41,141 nucleotides of DNA from Polyangium sp. 6x1 (GTDB lineage: Bacteria > Myxococcota_A > Polyangia > Polyangiales > Polyangiaceae): NCBI RefSeq assembly GCF_029946515.1, contig NZ_JARZHH010000088.1, forward strand, positions 1 through 41,141. Direction: 5' to 3'. This document shows positions 24,737-32,488 of this stretch, in pieces. The stretch's first letter is position 1, and each line of letters opens with the position of its first letter. A model generated the notes under the pieces. It searched no databases. It saw only the letters and a program-made list of their open reading frames with translations, and was not told where the DNA came from. The position numbers and the translations under genes are program-made.

Positions 24737-26590
24737 ATGACTCCGGCGCTCGTGCAAGGCAAAAGCCCCGTCGCTCTCCGGCGCTTCGTGTTCCTCTCCC
24801 TGCTCGCGCTCGGCGCTTGCGGCACGGGCCACGCGCTCGCCGAGTCCACCCCTGCTTTCCGTGCAAACGTTGCCGCGCAAGAGGTGCAGCGGGGCGTCTC
24901 GCTCGTCTTGACGGTCGACGATACCGACCTCGCCGTCGGCGATGAGCTCCGCTTTCACCTCGCGTTCCGCAACGCCTCGGGGGACGCGGCTGTGGTCGTC
25001 CCGCCCCTCGACGGCTCCTGGGACGGCATGCGGCAGCCTGCCTATGAGCTCGTCTTCGCGGATGCCAAAGGCCAGCCGCTGCCGCACGCGCTGGGCTTCG
25101 CGACGGGCGCGCGGTGTGGCCTCACGAATCCGATCGGGCCGAAGGATCGACGCGCCCTCGGCGCGCATGGCAAGGTCGAGATCGAGGACGCGCATGCCTG
25201 GGCGCCTGCGTTCCGCGTCCTCGATCACGCCCGGCCCGGCGTGGTGTCGCTGCGCGTGCGCTACCGGGCGGACGGCCTGCCCGGGGCCACGCCGCTCGCG
25301 CTCGTCTCGAACCCTGTCGAGCTCACGATTCGCGGCGGCAATGAGGCGCTCTGGGCTTGCCGCAATGCGCAGGCCGAGCGGGCCAGGCAGCACGTGTATG
25401 CGGAAAACACGCCCTCTCGGCTCGTCGCACGCGACGACGGCTACGTCCTCGTCTATCGACGGAGCGAGACGCACGTGCGGCCTGAAAAGACGAGCACCAT
25501 CGGGGCCGTATTCGCCCAGCAGCTCGGGCCTCGCGGCGAGCCGGTCGGGGCGCCCGTCGAGATCGCGCGGAGCGATGAAGATTGGCTGGGGCTCGTCGAG
25601 ACGCTCGACGTTCCGGGCGGGCTGCTCGTGGCCTTCACGACGGCCCGCGGCGAGCAGGACCGCGACGTTCGTCTGGTCTACGTGGACACGAGCCACGGAG
25701 CGCCGAAGCCGGGGTCGATCAAGACGATTTCGACGGAGCCCGGGCGGCCCTTTTTTCTCGCGCTGGCGCGCGCCGGAGCCCGCGCGGGTATCGTCTGGCA
25801 AAGCCGTGTGGGCGGGGACGAGGTCTTGAGGTTCAGGCCGCTCGGGCTGAATGGCGAGCCCACGGGGGGCGCGGTATCGATTTCGTCGAGCGCCGGTCTC
25901 GCGGGCGGAGAGATGTTCGTCGAGCCCGCCTCCGGCGATTACTTGCTGGCCTGGCACCAAGGTGGCTCCGAGCTTCGGCTCCAGCGCCTTTCTGCCGAGG
26001 GTACGCCTCTGGGGAGCGCCGGCACGGTCAAGCTCGCGGACACGGGGACGCTCGTCGCGCTCGGGACGCTTGGCGACCGGGTGGGCATCGTGGTTGCCGA
26101 TAACGGCGTGAATCATGCAATCCCGCGGGATACCATGGGCCTGCACGCGATCGAGCTTTCGGGAGCCGACTTCCGCCTGCTCTCCGACACGCCGGCCAGT
26201 CCTTGGGACGAGCAGACGGCGCGCTTTGGCGCCGCGGCGTGGGTGGACAGCCGGCTCGCGCGTGTGTGGAGCGAGAATCGAAGATTGGTCTTTGCGTCGG
26301 AGCCTGGAGCGCAGGCGCCGCAGGTCCTCCTGAGCCAAGCGGCCGGCGGGACGCACGGACTCTGGGCGACAGCGGACAAGAGCCGGATCCTCGCCACCTG
26401 GACCGATTCCCGCGACGACGATCAGCGCCAATGCGCTCCATCGGGCAATTGCGTGAGCGAGGTATACGTGGCCGTCCTCGATCCGACGGGCAAGGTGCTC
26501 GTTCCGCCGGCGCGCGCCACGAAGACAGCGGTTCCGAGGCCGGTCGCGCTTCACCAGGCAAACTGGGCCGACTTCTGCGCGAGAAAATGA
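24737..26590 (+). CDS. Lipoprotein with beta-propeller-like repeats
   Basis: A 617-residue protein starting with ATG at 24737. The N-terminus has a short basic part and a hydrophobic stretch ending in LALGACGTG, a lipobox. Residues 45-205 look like an Ig-like or intracellular-protease-inhibitor-like beta domain (LRFHLAFRNASGDAAVVVPP). From residue 215 on there are repeated beta-strand modules with patterns such as DGYVLVYRR, GGLLVAFTTARGEQD, ARAGIVWQSRVGGDE and SGDYLLAWHQGGSE, consistent with a propeller. Such lipoproteins occur widely in myxobacteria with unknown ligands. No downstream gene is co-oriented, so it is likely monocistronic. Confidence 0.8.
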   Translation: MTPALVQGKSPVALRRFVFLSLLALGACGTGHALAESTPAFRANVAAQEVQRGVSLVLTVDDTDLAVGDELRFHLAFRNASGDAAVVVPPLDGSWDGMRQPAYELVFADAKGQPLPHALGFATGARCGLTNPIGPKDRRALGAHGKVEIEDAHAWAPAFRVLDHARPGVVSLRVRYRADGLPGATPLALVSNPVELTIRGGNEALWACRNAQAERARQHVYAENTPSRLVARDDGYVLVYRRSETHVRPEKTSTIGAVFAQQLGPRGEPVGAPVEIARSDEDWLGLVETLDVPGGLLVAFTTARGEQDRDVRLVYVDTSHGAPKPGSIKTISTEPGRPFFLALARAGARAGIVWQSRVGGDEVLRFRPLGLNGEPTGGAVSISSSAGLAGGEMFVEPASGDYLLAWHQGGSELRLQRLSAEGTPLGSAGTVKLADTGTLVALGTLGDRVGIVVADNGVNHAIPRDTMGLHAIELSGADFRLLSDTPASPWDEQTARFGAAAWVDSRLARVWSENRRLVFASEPGAQAPQVLLSQAAGGTHGLWATADKSRILATWTDSRDDDQRQCAPSGNCVSEVYVAVLDPTGKVLVPPARATKTAVPRPVALHQANWADFCARK

Positions 26591-26690
26591 CGGGCGCGCC
26601 CGGTCCGTTTGACCGATGTGCAAGCTCGGCGAGAGCATCGAGCGGTTCTTGAACCGATCGATGTTCTAGGTTGCCTGTTTGCACAGAGAT

Positions 26691-27266
26691 TCAAGCGCGA
26701 GTGCTCGAGAGGGACCTCACGAAGAGGATACCGGAGCAGCGGCACGGGATACCACAGACGGGGCACGGGCGGCCGCCCAGGTTGCGGATGCGGTGGTCTT
26801 CGCCCGGTTGCTCGGCGATGGCCTGGAAGCCGAGCTTCTCCAGCCCCGGCTGGCTGGGGTTCGGGCCGCCCGAGACCCACGAAGCAGCGACGGCCAAATC
26901 GCATCCGCCCTCGATGAGCCAAGCCATGAGCTCATGGGCCACGCGTTGGCCGATGCCCTTCGCGCGGAGGCCAGACGCCACAGCCATGGAGTCCAAGAGG
27001 CCTACGCGGTGGCGCCGGAGTCGTGCCAGCGCCTCCTCGCCAAAAGACGCGAAGAGTCGAAGGTCGTCGCCCAACCGCACGGCCATCCCTACGCACACGA
27101 TGTGCGCGTCGAGCCGGGCACTGAGGATCAGCCGAGCGGGCTCCTGGATCAGTCGCGCGAGGCGCTCCTCCGGGTATCCCGAACCGAACGCCTCGTGCAG
27201 AACACGAGAGGCCTCATGCAGCGCTCCCGGGTCCGTATCCTTCAGGGGTCTGATGTCCAGGTCCAT
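26691..27266 (-). CDS. GNAT-family N-acetyltransferase with Cys-rich C-terminal tail
   Basis: A 191-residue enzyme from ATG 27266 (a GTG at 27281 is possible and adds five residues). The acetyl-CoA binding motif is LLDSMAVASGLRAKGIGQRV, with the R-x-x-G-x-G loop, near residue 100. Family members transfer acetyl groups to amines; the substrate here is unknown. The last 25 residues carry CPVCGIPCRCSG, four Cys that look like a metal-binding knuckle and are not part of the usual GNAT fold. The N-terminus overlaps the end of the upstream gene at 27242, so the two are probably translated from one message. Confidence 0.85.
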   Translation of the reverse strand: MDLDIRPLKDTDPGALHEASRVLHEAFGSGYPEERLARLIQEPARLILSARLDAHIVCVGMAVRLGDDLRLFASFGEEALARLRRHRVGLLDSMAVASGLRAKGIGQRVAHELMAWLIEGGCDLAVAASWVSGGPNPSQPGLEKLGFQAIAEQPGEDHRIRNLGGRPCPVCGIPCRCSGILFVRSLSSTRA

Positions 27267-27706
27267 GCTGCATGGTAACACGGTCGGGAGCTGCCCAATG
27301 CGCGGGTTTGCTGCGGGCGATTGCCATGTGCCGGCTCGTCCCGTTCAGGTCGAACGAAACCGCCACCGCACCAGAGATCAAAGTCGAATTCTTCCGGGCG
27401 GAGCATCAGCCGTTCCGATCGGGCCACCCATGCCAGTACGCTCGCCGAGCCCTGAGCCCTCCCCGCCTGAAGCAGGTCGTCAATGGTATTCCGACAGTCG
27501 CTGCTGTAGTCCGTGCGAACGGCATCGCCGACGATCAGGTAGAGAATCCTCAGAAAGTAGTCGGCCTTGGGGCAGGCGACATCCCCAGCGAATTCGACAT
27601 ACGATCGCTGGGGTATCGTGGCCAAGAGGAGGTCGAAGTCTTGCTGTGGCTCGACGGCAACAGGGTCATAGGCCCATTCCCGCAGCCCCTGGTCGTCCGG
27701 GTTCAT
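27242..27706 (-). CDS. Unknown protein (154 aa) upstream of the acetyltransferase
   Basis: A 154-residue protein with ATG at 27706 preceded by AGGGA seven bases away. Its first two thirds look folded (DYFLRILYLIVGDAVRTDY, VLAWVARSERLMLRPEEFDF), while the last 35 residues are low in order and overlap the acetyltransferase start by 25-40 bases. No membrane segment or catalytic motif is visible. The size and operon position next to another unknown at 27761 are reminiscent of effector/immunity-type pairs, but nothing in the sequence proves it. Confidence 0.7.
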   Translation of the reverse strand: MNPDDQGLREWAYDPVAVEPQQDFDLLLATIPQRSYVEFAGDVACPKADYFLRILYLIVGDAVRTDYSSDCRNTIDDLLQAGRAQGSASVLAWVARSERLMLRPEEFDFDLWCGGGFVRPERDEPAHGNRPQQTRALGSSRPCYHAAWTWTSDP

Positions 27707-27760
27707 TCGGTGTCCCTTGATCCGGCTGTTTTTCTAGCGCGAGGTCGTGCTGCGGAGCCT

Positions 27761-28357
27761 TCACCAGTCGACGATCATCGGAAGGCGTGCCTCCATTGCA
27801 TCACGGAGCGCTTCGGAGAACGTTTCTCTTGCATTTTGCGCGTCCGCCCCCCAAGTGTTCGAGGACAATTCCTGGAGCGAGCGCTGCATCGAACCCGTGA
27901 TCCGGTCGAATGGGCTCGACATCGCGAAGATCTCGTCGAACTCGCAAGGAAGGAACAAGGTCGCCGTGACATGAGGCGTCGCGGGTCGCTGACGCTTCAA
28001 GAATCCGAACAATGATGGCCGCACCTTCTTGCTTGCTGCCTGTTCGACGAGCGCTTGATACGAGGTGGGGTCCACGCGATGAAATCGAGGTTCGACGTTC
28101 GATTGCTCGTCCCACAGCTGGCAGGCGACGTTGGGGGGCAGCGCCCTTAGATCCTCCTGCAGGATGGTCTGAATCGCAGCACGGCGCTGAGGTGCACTGG
28201 CGCCGCCGAACGGCTCTCCCGCGGGGTAGTCCTTGCGGCCATCGGGGCCGAAAATGGAGTAGGGGACGCCCTGGTCCCAAGCGAGCCTCATGGTAGGGGT
28301 GATGAAGTCGCCACTGATGTAGCGGCTCAGCGGCATGATCATGAAGTCGATAGCCAT
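27761..28357 (-). CDS. Unknown protein (198 aa), first gene of a three-gene unit
   Basis: A 198-residue protein starting with ATG at 28357; AGGAGG lies 11 bases upstream. The N-terminal part, MAIDFMIMPLSRYISGDFIT followed by TMRLAWDQGVPYSIFGPDG, is distinctive and recalls small uncharacterised proteins found in myxobacteria. The C-terminal half includes ATLFLPCEFDEIFAMSSPFD and a final helix. No signal peptide is present. The next gene starts 54 bases after it on the same strand. Function unknown. Confidence 0.7.
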   Translation of the reverse strand: MAIDFMIMPLSRYISGDFITPTMRLAWDQGVPYSIFGPDGRKDYPAGEPFGGASAPQRRAAIQTILQEDLRALPPNVACQLWDEQSNVEPRFHRVDPTSYQALVEQAASKKVRPSLFGFLKRQRPATPHVTATLFLPCEFDEIFAMSSPFDRITGSMQRSLQELSSNTWGADAQNARETFSEALRDAMEARLPMIVDW

Positions 28358-28689
28358 CCGGAAGGGAGCCTCCTACACGCGTCCGTAAGCCGCATCAAAC
28401 GAGACCTCCTGCCCGACGACCCGTTCGCCGGGACCCGGGTCCCGAACGGGCTCCCCTACGTCCCTCCTTGCACGTGCGCTTGACTTTGCCCCGCACGTGC
28501 GCATGCGCACCCGCTCCCGCTCCGCTTCCGCTCCCTGACGAAAGATCGTCCCTGGCACACATCCGTCGGGCACGTTCGGGACTCACCTGCCTCTTGCGGT
28601 CCCTTGGTGTTTCGTCCAAACATCGTTCGGCGAACGGACGCCAAAAAAGTTCGCCAGGTCCGAGCGACCGGGATACTTCCAGGTACAAC
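28358..28689 (+). other. Divergent intergenic region with paired GCACGTGCGC sites
   Basis: This 332-bp gap between divergent genes has the 10-mer GCACGTGCGC twice (28470-28479 and 28493-28502). The copies are 23 bases apart start to start, close to two helical turns, and each contains the palindrome GCACGTGC. A short hexamer microsatellite follows at 28510-28535. A paired operator for the lipoprotein gene at 28690 is possible but unproven. Confidence 0.4.
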
Positions 28690-29124
28690 ATGAACCACAC
28701 GCGCTACATCACCGCCCTCTGCGCTGCCGTGCTGCCCTTCGCTCTGGTCCTCGTGGCCAATGGCTGCGGCAACAAGGAAGAAGAAACCCCGCCGCCCGTG
28801 CCGTCGGCCGCCCCGGCGCCGACGCCGGCCCCGACGCCGACGCCCCTCGTCGTCGAGGAGGACGCGGGCTCGGACGCCTCGGACGCCGGCGAGGACGCGG
28901 ACGCGGGCAAGAAGGTCGTGGGCACGGGCGACTCGACGGGCATCCGCGCCTGCTGCGCGGCTCTCCGGCAGAACGCGAACTCGGCGCCGCTCGATCAGAA
29001 GGGCTCGTACCTGGCCGCCGCTGGCATGTGTGACGGCCTCGTCAACTCGCCCGAGGGTCGGCAGGCGCTCACCGCGGTCCGCAACATGCTGAAGGGCGCC
29101 GGCGCCCCCGCTGCTTGTAAGTGA
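28690..29124 (+). CDS. Small lipoprotein with Pro/Ala and Asp-rich linker
   Basis: A 144-residue protein; ATG 28690 is chosen because it opens a lipoprotein signal (MNHTRYITALCAAVLPFALV to VANGC), whereas the frame upstream to 28468 is not signal-like. After the lipidated Cys comes a Pro/Ala/Thr-rich linker and an acidic DASDAGEDADAG stretch. A small domain of about 70 residues follows (TGIRACCAALRQNANSAP, NMLKGAGAPAACK) with four Cys that may form disulfides. The stop overlaps the next gene start as GTGA (29121-29124). An envelope role is inferred. Confidence 0.8.
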   Translation: MNHTRYITALCAAVLPFALVLVANGCGNKEEETPPPVPSAAPAPTPAPTPTPLVVEEDAGSDASDAGEDADAGKKVVGTGDSTGIRACCAALRQNANSAPLDQKGSYLAAAGMCDGLVNSPEGRQALTAVRNMLKGAGAPAACK

Positions 29125-29558
29125 GACTCCCTCGCGTCCCGAGCGCTGCGGGCCGCCGTTCGGCGGAGGCGAGTGGGCGCGCACGTCGCGTGGCCCTCGC
29201 CGCGGCGCTCGGGTTCGCCGCCGCCTCGCTCGGCGCGCGGGATGCAGGTGCGCTCGAGCCCCCGCCGAGCCCTGGTCGCACGAAGATCACCTCCGGCATC
29301 GCCTTGATGGTGAGCGGCGCGGTCGTCACCGGCCTCGGCGCGGGCATCTACGTCGCGAACGAAAACGCTGATCGCGCTGCGTGTGTCCCTTGCGCGAAGT
29401 CGTCGTGGATCTTTCCGACCGTGCTCATGGGGATCGGCGGCGCCATGTTCGTCGCGGGCATCCCCGTGTTCGTCCTCGGACAGGTCGAACGTTCCCGCGA
29501 GCCTGCGGCCGTCGTCTCCCTCGGCCCGTTTGGCGCGTCGGCGCGTTTTACGTTCTAG
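29121..29558 (+). CDS. Small exported protein with two hydrophobic segments
   Basis: A 145-residue protein beginning with GTG at 29121 inside the stop of the preceding lipoprotein gene, so its translation depends on that gene. A twin-basic N-terminus and a hydrophobic stretch (VALAAALGFAAASLGARDAGA) make a likely signal sequence. Two further hydrophobic segments, ITSGIALMVSGAVVTGLGAG and TVLMGIGGAMFVAGIPVFV, flank a loop with CVPC. The ending VVSLGPFGASARFTF has the alternating pattern and final Phe seen at the ends of outer-membrane-associated proteins. The role is unknown; it probably works with its coupled partner. Confidence 0.75.
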   Translation: MRLPRVPSAAGRRSAEASGRARRVALAAALGFAAASLGARDAGALEPPPSPGRTKITSGIALMVSGAVVTGLGAGIYVANENADRAACVPCAKSSWIFPTVLMGIGGAMFVAGIPVFVLGQVERSREPAAVVSLGPFGASARFTF

Positions 29559-29581
29559 CAGGTGGTCGAGAAACGCAGCGA

Positions 29582-29655
29582 GCGCCCTGGAGCTAGGAAG
29601 GAGGACGCAGGAATACTTCAGTATTCCGAGGACGACGACCGACGATCCAGGGCGC
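29582..29655 (+). other. Nested palindromic element between convergent genes
   Basis: Outer arms GCGCCCTGGA (29582-29591) and TCCAGGGCGC (29646-29655) are perfect inverted repeats. Centred between them is a second perfect hairpin, GGAATACT-TC-AGTATTCC (29610-29627). It lies between convergent genes ending at 29558 and 29680, so it could serve as a two-way terminator, but the bases after the arms are not T-rich. Its A/T-containing core stands out in this GC-rich DNA. It might instead be a dispersed REP-like element or a protein-binding site. Confidence 0.7.
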
Positions 29656-29679
29656 GCAGCAAGTTTATCGACCGCCTGC

Positions 29680-31179
29680 TCAACCCCCGTGGGTCCATAC
29701 GAGGGTGCCGCCTTCGAGGTTGACGGCGCCGTGCCATTCGGGGGGGACGACGGGGTCGGTCCAGTCGAAGAGCCATTTCGCGTCGGCCGGCGCGAGGTTC
29801 ACGCAGCCGTGGCTGCGCGGCTTGCCGAACTCGTCATGCCAGTAGGCGCCGTGCAGCGCGTAGCCCTCGTGGAAGTACTGGATGTAGGGCACGTCGCGTA
29901 GATCGAACGAGTCCGAGCCTTCCTCGCCGTCCATCGTCCCGGAGACGTGCTTCGCGTGCACGTAGAACACGCCGCGGATCGTGGCCGTCGTCTTCTCGGG
30001 ATCACTCATCCCGCCGCGCCCCGTGGACACGAGCGTCGCGAACACCGGCCGCGTCCCCTCGTACGCCACGAGGAACTGCTTCTTGATCGACACGTCGATC
30101 CACTTCTTGCCCGCGCGCGCGTGCCCGACCGGATCCTCGCGCGGCGTCGCGATCAGCATCGTCTCGGCGGGCAGCCAGAAGCCCTCGGTCGTCTCCCAGA
30201 GCCCGCGCTCGCCGCCCTTCGTGTTGCCCGTCAGGATCCAGCCCGAGCGCCACGGCGCGATCCCGCCCTCGCGCATCCGGCCGTCCGCGCCGGGGACGAG
30301 CTTCGTCGCGCCGTGGCTGACGACGATCGCGGGCACGCCCGGTTTGTCCGCGACCACGCCATGGTGCGCGCTGATCTTCGCGGGCTTCGTGCGATCGAGC
30401 GGGATCAGGTCGAGCTCGGTCGTGAGGCCGAACTTGCGCTCTGTCCATTCGAAGGCCGTGATGAGCCCGAAGGCCGACTCCTCCTTCGCGCGGCCGGCGT
30501 GCACCGTGTAGCGGAGCGGCTCGACGGCGCCGTACGGCTTCGGCAGATCGCGGCCCTCGGCGAGGAACGTGGGCACGGTGTCGAGCGGGACGCTCGGCGT
30601 GATCGCGAGGCGGACGTGCTCGCGCACGGTGGGCCCTTCGACGCGGCGCTGGTCCTTGTCGGTCGGCAGGCGGAAGTAGAGATGGGGCGCGGGCGAGCGC
30701 GACATCACGTAGGCGTAGGGCAACGTGGCGGCGCGGTCGGGCCCTCGCAGGGCGGCTTGCACGACCTGGTGATCGACCGCGAGCGTCGCGCCCTTGCCGA
30801 CGCAGACGTAGCCGCGCGGCACGATCCGGTACCAGCCGCCCTCGCAGTTCTTGGTGCCGGCGGACGCCTCGGCGCGGTCGACGACGGCGCCGGCGCGCAG
30901 GTAGCCGAGCTTCGTCGAGCGGTCGTTCGGCGCGACGTAGATCCAGGTCCGCATCGCGATGCTGCCGATCTTGGCGCCGCGGCCCGGCTCGCTCTCCTCC
31001 TCGGCGCGTTTGTCGGCGGCGAGCGTGTCCGCGGGCTTCTCGGGTCGCTTCAGCGTCGCGCCTGCGGGGGCCCGATCGAGGACGCGCCCCGGCGGATCCT
31101 CGACGTTGCCGCAGCCCGGGAGGACGAGCAGCAGGGCGAGGAGCGCAGGCCTTCGGGAGGGACGCGCGCGCGGGGACAT
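29680..31179 (-). CDS. L,D-transpeptidase (YkuD) lipoprotein
   Basis: A 499-residue envelope enzyme; ATG 31179 gives a basic N-terminus and lipobox LVLPGC, while the frame upstream to 31224 adds 15 basic residues. Residues 80-140 resemble a bacterial SH3 domain (TWIYVAPNDRSTKLGYLRAG). The YkuD catalytic domain is at about 335-475. It has HGAYWHDEFGKPRSHGCVNL, with catalytic Cys459 in SHGC preceded by the conserved His of HGAYW. Family members make 3-3 peptidoglycan cross-links or attach proteins to peptide stems. The middle of the protein (residues 140-330) is long for the family and of unknown fold. Confidence 0.92.
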   Translation of the reverse strand: MSPRARPSRRPALLALLLVLPGCGNVEDPPGRVLDRAPAGATLKRPEKPADTLAADKRAEEESEPGRGAKIGSIAMRTWIYVAPNDRSTKLGYLRAGAVVDRAEASAGTKNCEGGWYRIVPRGYVCVGKGATLAVDHQVVQAALRGPDRAATLPYAYVMSRSPAPHLYFRLPTDKDQRRVEGPTVREHVRLAITPSVPLDTVPTFLAEGRDLPKPYGAVEPLRYTVHAGRAKEESAFGLITAFEWTERKFGLTTELDLIPLDRTKPAKISAHHGVVADKPGVPAIVVSHGATKLVPGADGRMREGGIAPWRSGWILTGNTKGGERGLWETTEGFWLPAETMLIATPREDPVGHARAGKKWIDVSIKKQFLVAYEGTRPVFATLVSTGRGGMSDPEKTTATIRGVFYVHAKHVSGTMDGEEGSDSFDLRDVPYIQYFHEGYALHGAYWHDEFGKPRSHGCVNLAPADAKWLFDWTDPVVPPEWHGAVNLEGGTLVWTHGG

Positions 31180-31296
31180 CGGGGAGGCTCGGCGCTGCTT
31201 AGGACGAACGCGCGCCTTGGGCAACGTCTTGGCGAGGGGACTGCTTGGGACGGTGGGTCAGATCACGGAGAGACGAACGACCGGACGGGGGTGCGT

Positions 31297-32460
31297 TCAG
31301 TTGCAGATGCCATTGATGCACTCATTGATACAGTCGTTGTTGCCGTTACACTTCTTGCCCGCCGGACAGTCGAGACAAGGTCCGCCGCAATCGACGTCGG
31401 TCTCGCCGCCGTTCTGGACCGTGTCACTGCAGGAAGCCGCGGCGCATTTGCCGCCGGTGCAAACGCCATTGGTACAATCCGCCGCAACGTTGCACGTGGC
31501 GTCCGTCGCACACTTCTGCGCGCACTTGCCCCCGCAATCCTTGTCCCCTTCGGTGCCGTTCTTGACGTTGTCAAAGCAGTCCACGCAAACGCCGTTGTCG
31601 CACTCCCCCTCGCAGTCGTAGGTCACGAGGCATTTCTGGCCGCGCACGCACCGGTTGAAGCATTCGCCGCCGCAGTCCACGTCCGTCTCGACGCCGTTCT
31701 GCGCGCCGTCCTCGCAGCTGAAACAAACGTTGGCCGTCGTGTCGCACGTGTGCCACGGGGGCCCCCCCCCGCAATCGACCGTCTGCGTGCATCCGAAGCA
31801 ACTGCCGGCGCCATCGCACTTGCCCATCCCCGTCGGGTTGTCCGCGGTGGGACAAAGGGTCCGCGCGGGGGCGGCCGCATGCGTGGTCATCCCTCCCACG
31901 CAGGTGTCCACCGTGCACCCATTGCCATCGCTCTGCGGATCGGTCGGGTCGAGAACCTCCTCCGTGCCGCCCATCCCGTTGCATTGCACGCTCCTGCAGT
32001 CACCGGCTACCTCGTCCGCGACCTTCGTCCCCTTGGGCGCATTGATCGACTTGCAGATCCCCGATTCGCATTGCCATTGCTGACATGCGGTACCGGCGCC
32101 GCAATCAACCTTGACGGTGCACGAGCAATGGCCCGAGCCGTCGCAGGTCGAGCCCATCCCGCACGCTTCCCCGGCCGCCTTGTTCTCGTGCTTCGGCAAG
32201 GCGTTTTCGCAGGTATCCGTGGTGCAACCGTTCCCGTCGTCGGGCACGTCGTCGTCGTCCGCGACCTCGCGGAGCGCGCCGTCGACACACGCGATCTTCA
32301 CGCAATCGCCGCTGCTCGCGTCCGTCTCGTCTGCCGGCTGGCACGCCGTGCCGCCGTCCGGGCTGGGTGTTTCGCTCCCCGTCTCGAGCTCCAAACATCC
32401 CCCGGCCCAAACGACCAGCGCCGTCAAGACCAGCCCCCCCACACGACGTCTCGTTGCCAT
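31297..32460 (-). CDS. Cys-rich repeat lipoprotein A2 (387 aa)
   Basis: A 387-residue protein; ATG 32460 follows GAGGTG at four bases and opens a lipoprotein signal ending VVWAGGC. The rest is Cys-rich modules without enzyme motifs. The C-terminal 230 residues contain repeated NG-ETDVDCGG and KNGTEGDKDCGG units, and a closing part (CPAGKKCNGNNDC, INGICN) that is nearly identical to the end of the lipoprotein at 38372. Many disulfides and a surface location are inferred. It is last in a set of four closely spaced genes, 28 bases after the previous one. Confidence 0.85.
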   Translation of the reverse strand: MATRRRVGGLVLTALVVWAGGCLELETGSETPSPDGGTACQPADETDASSGDCVKIACVDGALREVADDDDVPDDGNGCTTDTCENALPKHENKAAGEACGMGSTCDGSGHCSCTVKVDCGAGTACQQWQCESGICKSINAPKGTKVADEVAGDCRSVQCNGMGGTEEVLDPTDPQSDGNGCTVDTCVGGMTTHAAAPARTLCPTADNPTGMGKCDGAGSCFGCTQTVDCGGGPPWHTCDTTANVCFSCEDGAQNGVETDVDCGGECFNRCVRGQKCLVTYDCEGECDNGVCVDCFDNVKNGTEGDKDCGGKCAQKCATDATCNVAADCTNGVCTGGKCAAASCSDTVQNGGETDVDCGGPCLDCPAGKKCNGNNDCINECINGICN

Positions 32461-32488
32461 CACGCACCTCGCCCGGAATCGACCTCGC

